A stretch of DNA of 6,773 nucleotides. Source: an uncultured Pseudomonadota bacterium. Lineage in GTDB: Bacteria > Pseudomonadota > Alphaproteobacteria > RF32 > CAG-239. Shown piece after piece: positions 4,742-6,773 of the stretch. The DNA lies in assembly GCA_902767055.1 (NCBI GenBank), contig CACXFX010000011.1:1-6773 (forward strand), given 5' to 3'. The first letter of the stretch is position 1; every line of letters starts with the position of its first letter. The notes beneath the pieces were generated by a model, which worked only from the letters and a program-made list of their open reading frames with translations, made no database searches and had not been told where the DNA came from. Made by a program: the position numbers and the translations under genes.

Positions 4742-4782
4742 GTATTACAACATAATATATTGTAATACATAAAATTTGTCAA
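4742..4782 (-). promoter_or_regulatory. Promoter and palindromic operator of the toxin-antitoxin operon
   Basis: On the - strand, TTGACA (4782-4777) and TATATT (4759-4754) are separated by exactly 17 bp, a near-ideal promoter. A perfect 9-bp inverted repeat, GTATTACAA (4742-4750) and TTGTAATAC (4760-4768), encloses the -10 box. A ribbon-helix-helix dimer pair bound there would block RNA polymerase, as expected for toxin-antitoxin autoregulation. Transcription would start close to 4747, giving a leader of under 20 bases. Confidence 0.8.
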
Positions 4783-4813
4783 GCACCTTTCAAAATTTTT
4801 TTTACATCAATAC

Positions 4814-4841
4814 AAAAAAACGGCAGATACCAAATCTGCCG
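4814..4841 (-). terminator. Intrinsic terminator of the prepilin gene
   Basis: On the - strand, CGGCAGAT (4841-4834) pairs perfectly with ATCTGCCG (4828-4821) around a five-base loop and is followed by seven T residues (4820-4814). It begins about 20 bp after the prepilin stop codon and separates that gene from the toxin-antitoxin promoter. Confidence 0.9.
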
Positions 4842-4861
4842 CTAAATTCAATTCGTTCAAA

Positions 4862-5377
4862 TTACGGATTCGAAGGAGTTTCGCTTGCACAACCTTCGCC
4901 TTCGCAAATCTCAACTTCTTGCAAACCGCTGGTATCGGATGTACCCCAGTCGATTGTACCAACAGCCACAGATACATCTTTAGGCAAATTGTCAAAGTTC
5001 AAAGTAAAGTATTCACCACCACCATGAACCGTAACCGTCACTTCACCCTGATAAAGGTTATAGACCTCTGTGTTATCTCCTGAGCCTCTTAACATTTCTT
5101 CCGGAAACACATTCAGTTGTATCAATTTCTTTGTTGCATCACAACCTTCCCCACTGGTCTCGCACATATTTGCATAAGGCTTCTGCGAGGCTGAAGAATT
5201 GGCAAATGCCGTATGAATGTTGTTGATGATTGTCGCAATCTGATTGATAGTCTTATTGGCTTTGTGTTTCATCATCGCTTTTTGATAGCCGTAAAGACCT
5301 GCGGCTGACAAAACACCGATAATGGCCAAAACGCCAAGCATTTCAATCATTGAACGACCGGTTTGATTAATTTTCAT
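4862..5377 (-). CDS. Type IV pilin-like protein (prepilin)
   Basis: A 171-residue secreted pilin-like protein. The leader MKINQTG is followed by RSMIEMLGVLAIIGVLSAAG: glycine at -1, the conserved glutamate at +5 (residue 12) and a hydrophobic helix to about residue 36. A prepilin peptidase would cut after Gly7 and the helix would pack into a pilus or pseudopilus core. Position +1 is arginine instead of the usual phenylalanine or methionine. The globular part has two cysteine pairs (Cys72/Cys79, Cys158/Cys163) and a strand-rich middle (FTLNFDNLPKDVSVAVGTIDWG) that recalls type IVb or PilS-like pilins. I chose ATG 5377 because GGGAG lies seven bases upstream; an in-frame ATG at 5410 has none. 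It has its own promoter and terminator and no assembly genes nearby. Confidence 0.8.
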   Translation of the reverse strand: MKINQTGRSMIEMLGVLAIIGVLSAAGLYGYQKAMMKHKANKTINQIATIINNIHTAFANSSASQKPYANMCETSGEGCDATKKLIQLNVFPEEMLRGSGDNTEVYNLYQGEVTVTVHGGGEYFTLNFDNLPKDVSVAVGTIDWGTSDTSGLQEVEICEGEGCASETPSNP

Positions 5378-5418
5378 GTTTTTTCTCCCAAAATTGATTT
5401 CGTTTTTCATTTTTTTGT

Positions 5419-5447
5419 ATTTTATAAAGATTTTTTTTTGATGTCAA
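5419..5447 (-). promoter_or_regulatory. Promoter of the prepilin gene
   Basis: On the - strand, TTGACA (5447-5442) is followed after 17 bp by TAAAAT (5424-5419), five of six matches to the -10. Transcription would begin near 5412 and leave a leader of about 35 bases with the GGGAG ribosome site. This makes the prepilin an independent unit, not part of the fabZ operon. Confidence 0.65.
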
Positions 5448-5488
5448 TATGTCTTTTGATATATTTTTTAAGTAATCACAGCCTTTTT

Positions 5489-5926
5489 TTAGCTGACCAT
5501 TGCTGTCAAAATCGCCTCACAGGCAAGGTTACCGTCGACATAAGCTTTTGTTTCGCACACAAAAACATTGCGATGTTCTTTGACCTTTTTGGCGTGTATT
5601 TCAAGCCTGTCCCCCGGCAAAACGGGGCGACGAAACTTAACATGATCGACACCCATAAACAAAACGCCTTTCTGTTTTAGCTCATCTCCGTTGGCAGCCA
5701 GCACAAAACCCGCGGTCTGAGCCATTGCCTCTATTTGCAAAACACCGGGCATAATCGGGTTTGATGGAAAATGCCCTTGAAAAAAAGGTTCATTAACCGT
5801 CACATTCTTATACCCGACACCGCTGACCCCCTTTTCTTCTATCTCGACCTTATCGATAAGCAAAAAGGGATATCTGTGCGGCAAAACCTGCATAATTTCA
5901 TTGATATTATAAACTTTTCCGCTCAT
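5489..5926 (-). CDS. fabZ: 3-hydroxyacyl-ACP dehydratase FabZ
   Basis: A 145-residue hot-dog-fold enzyme of the type II fatty acid pathway. It dehydrates (3R)-hydroxyacyl-ACP to trans-2-enoyl-ACP in the cytoplasm and so draws on the same 3-hydroxyacyl-ACP pool used by LpxD. The start LPHRYPFLLID (15-25) and the active-site stretch GHFPSNPIMPGVLQIEAMAQ (51-70) are intact, with catalytic His52 and Glu66; KFRRPVLPGD follows near residue 100. The ATG at 5926 follows the lpxD stop by ten bases, and the ribosome site AGGG overlaps that stop codon, so the genes are co-transcribed. The frame is open upstream to 6037, but those 37 residues lie within lpxD and are not FabZ-like. No lpxA follows. Confidence 0.97.
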   Translation of the reverse strand: MSGKVYNINEIMQVLPHRYPFLLIDKVEIEEKGVSGVGYKNVTVNEPFFQGHFPSNPIMPGVLQIEAMAQTAGFVLAANGDELKQKGVLFMGVDHVKFRRPVLPGDRLEIHAKKVKEHRNVFVCETKAYVDGNLACEAILTAMVS

Positions 5927-5936
5927 TTTTTTTGCC

Positions 5937-6773
5937 CTATTTTTTTGAATTTTTCTGCAAAAATGCCACTTGACGCATAAAATCCTTAAACGGCACGGCC
6001 GGTGTACCCAAAAGCACCGCCCCCGGCTCAACATCACGCATCACGCCTGATTGTGCAGCAATTTGCGCCCCCGTCCCGATATTCAAGTGATCGGCAAACC
6101 CCGTCTGCCCGCCGCAAACGACATAATCACCAAACGTACAGCTGCCGGCAATCCCGACCTGTGACACAACGATACAACCGCGCCCCAACTTGTCATTATG
6201 CGCAATCTGCACCAAATTATCAATTCGGCAGCCATCGCATATAACCGTATCATCCATTGCTCCGCGATCGATGCATGCATTTGCCCCGACCTCAACATCA
6301 TTGCCGATAATCACTCGCCCGACTTGCGGGATTCGCACATGTTTGCCATTAATCGTTTCAAAACCGAAACCGTCATTGCCGATTTTAGCACCGCTATAGA
6401 TATAGCAATCATCCCCCATCTGGCAATAAGTCACACTTGCATTAACCCCGATACGACACCTGTTGCCGATTTTGCACGATCTGCCGATATAAGCCCCGGC
6501 CTCAATTCGACAGTTATCACCGATAACGGCACCCTCTTCTATCGTCACAAAATCAGCAATAAAGCAATTAACGCCGATTTTTGCCCCCGGATGAACAAAT
6601 GCCCGCGACGATATGCCGACTTCAGGCTTAAACTCTTCATACATCACTTGATTGAGCTTTAAAAAAGCCACTTTCGGATTATCTAAAGTCAAAACAGCCA
6701 CATTTTGCGGCACAAATCCGGCCAATGCTTCGGTTGTCACACAAGCCGATGCTTTAATTTCCGAGGCTTTATC
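5937..6773 (-). CDS. lpxD: UDP-3-O-acylglucosamine N-acyltransferase LpxD, 5' end missing
   Basis: The third committed enzyme of lipid A synthesis: it transfers an (R)-3-hydroxyacyl chain from ACP to the 2-amino group of UDP-3-O-acylglucosamine at the cytoplasmic side. The visible 278 residues include the end of the uridine-binding N-terminal domain (VAVLTLDNPKVAFLKLNQVM), many left-handed parallel beta-helix hexapeptide repeats (such as IGVNCF, IGDNCR, IGNRCR), the signature IGNDGFGF, CIDRGAMDDT, and the catalytic histidine in NLVQIAHN. The C-terminal helix ends in FLQKNSKK. The open frame continues past the window edge at 6773, so the start and about 55-60 residues are not seen; a GTG at 6740 is internal. 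It overlaps the fabZ ribosome site. In proteobacteria lpxD is usually preceded by bamA. Confidence 0.96.
   Translation of the reverse strand, partial: DKASEIKASACVTTEALAGFVPQNVAVLTLDNPKVAFLKLNQVMYEEFKPEVGISSRAFVHPGAKIGVNCFIADFVTIEEGAVIGDNCRIEAGAYIGRSCKIGNRCRIGVNASVTYCQMGDDCYIYSGAKIGNDGFGFETINGKHVRIPQVGRVIIGNDVEVGANACIDRGAMDDTVICDGCRIDNLVQIAHNDKLGRGCIVVSQVGIAGSCTFGDYVVCGGQTGFADHLNIGTGAQIAAQSGVMRDVEPGAVLLGTPAVPFKDFMRQVAFLQKNSKK

Noticed and set aside
6198..6662. Long + strand open frame opposite lpxD
   Set aside because: It mirrors the repetitive hexapeptide codons of lpxD; histidine- and proline-rich products of this kind are a usual shadow.

Overview
The window is AT-rich and appears to be chromosomal DNA from a Gram-negative bacterium, most likely an uncultured or host-associated alphaproteobacterium. 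Three things support this. An lpxD-fabZ pair for lipid A and fatty acid synthesis lies at the right edge. An XRE regulator of the PraR-like type common in alphaproteobacteria lies on the left. A class III-like prepilin carries the leader motif GRSMIEMLGVLAIIGVLS, which I associate from memory with gut-type Alphaproteobacteria. The taxonomic call is an inference; no rRNA is present.

Layout, left to right. Bases 1-356 hold no convincing gene. They contain a good sigma70-type promoter (74-101), a hairpin-rich repeat (109-173), a nested set of stems that looks like a structured RNA (208-305) and an intrinsic terminator (304-331). Two XRE-type regulators follow on the + strand (357-851 and 945-1289). 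A 52-residue small protein gene faces them on the - strand (1298-1456). Two paralogous LysR-type regulators converge tail to tail with a 23-bp overlap (1569-2450 +, 2428-2967 -); the second has lost most of its effector domain. A short AT-rich divergent region separates it from a GNAT-fold acyltransferase (3047-3733 +).

The middle holds tRNA-Glu(CUC) at 3795-3869. Its 3' end, its palindromic terminator and about 75 bp of flank are repeated almost exactly at 4093-4188. The two copies enclose about 150 bp of hairpin-rich sequence related to the repeat at 109-173. Immediately beyond lies a type II toxin-antitoxin operon on the - strand (ribbon-helix-helix antitoxin 4494-4730, RelE/ParE toxin 4222-4500), with a palindromic operator wrapped around its -10 box. 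The second terminator copy is positioned to end this operon.

The right third is on the - strand: lpxD (cut by the window edge), fabZ, then a separately promoted prepilin gene (4862-5377) with its own terminator. The usual next gene, lpxA, does not follow fabZ.

How the genes relate: lpxD and fabZ form one envelope-lipid operon. The toxin-antitoxin pair is autoregulated. The remaining proteins are mostly DNA-binding regulators whose targets cannot be read from the sequence. I see no integrase, transposase, CRISPR array or obvious defence operon. The most unusual material is non-coding: the duplicated tRNA-terminator block, the shared hairpin repeat, and the structured leader at the left edge.
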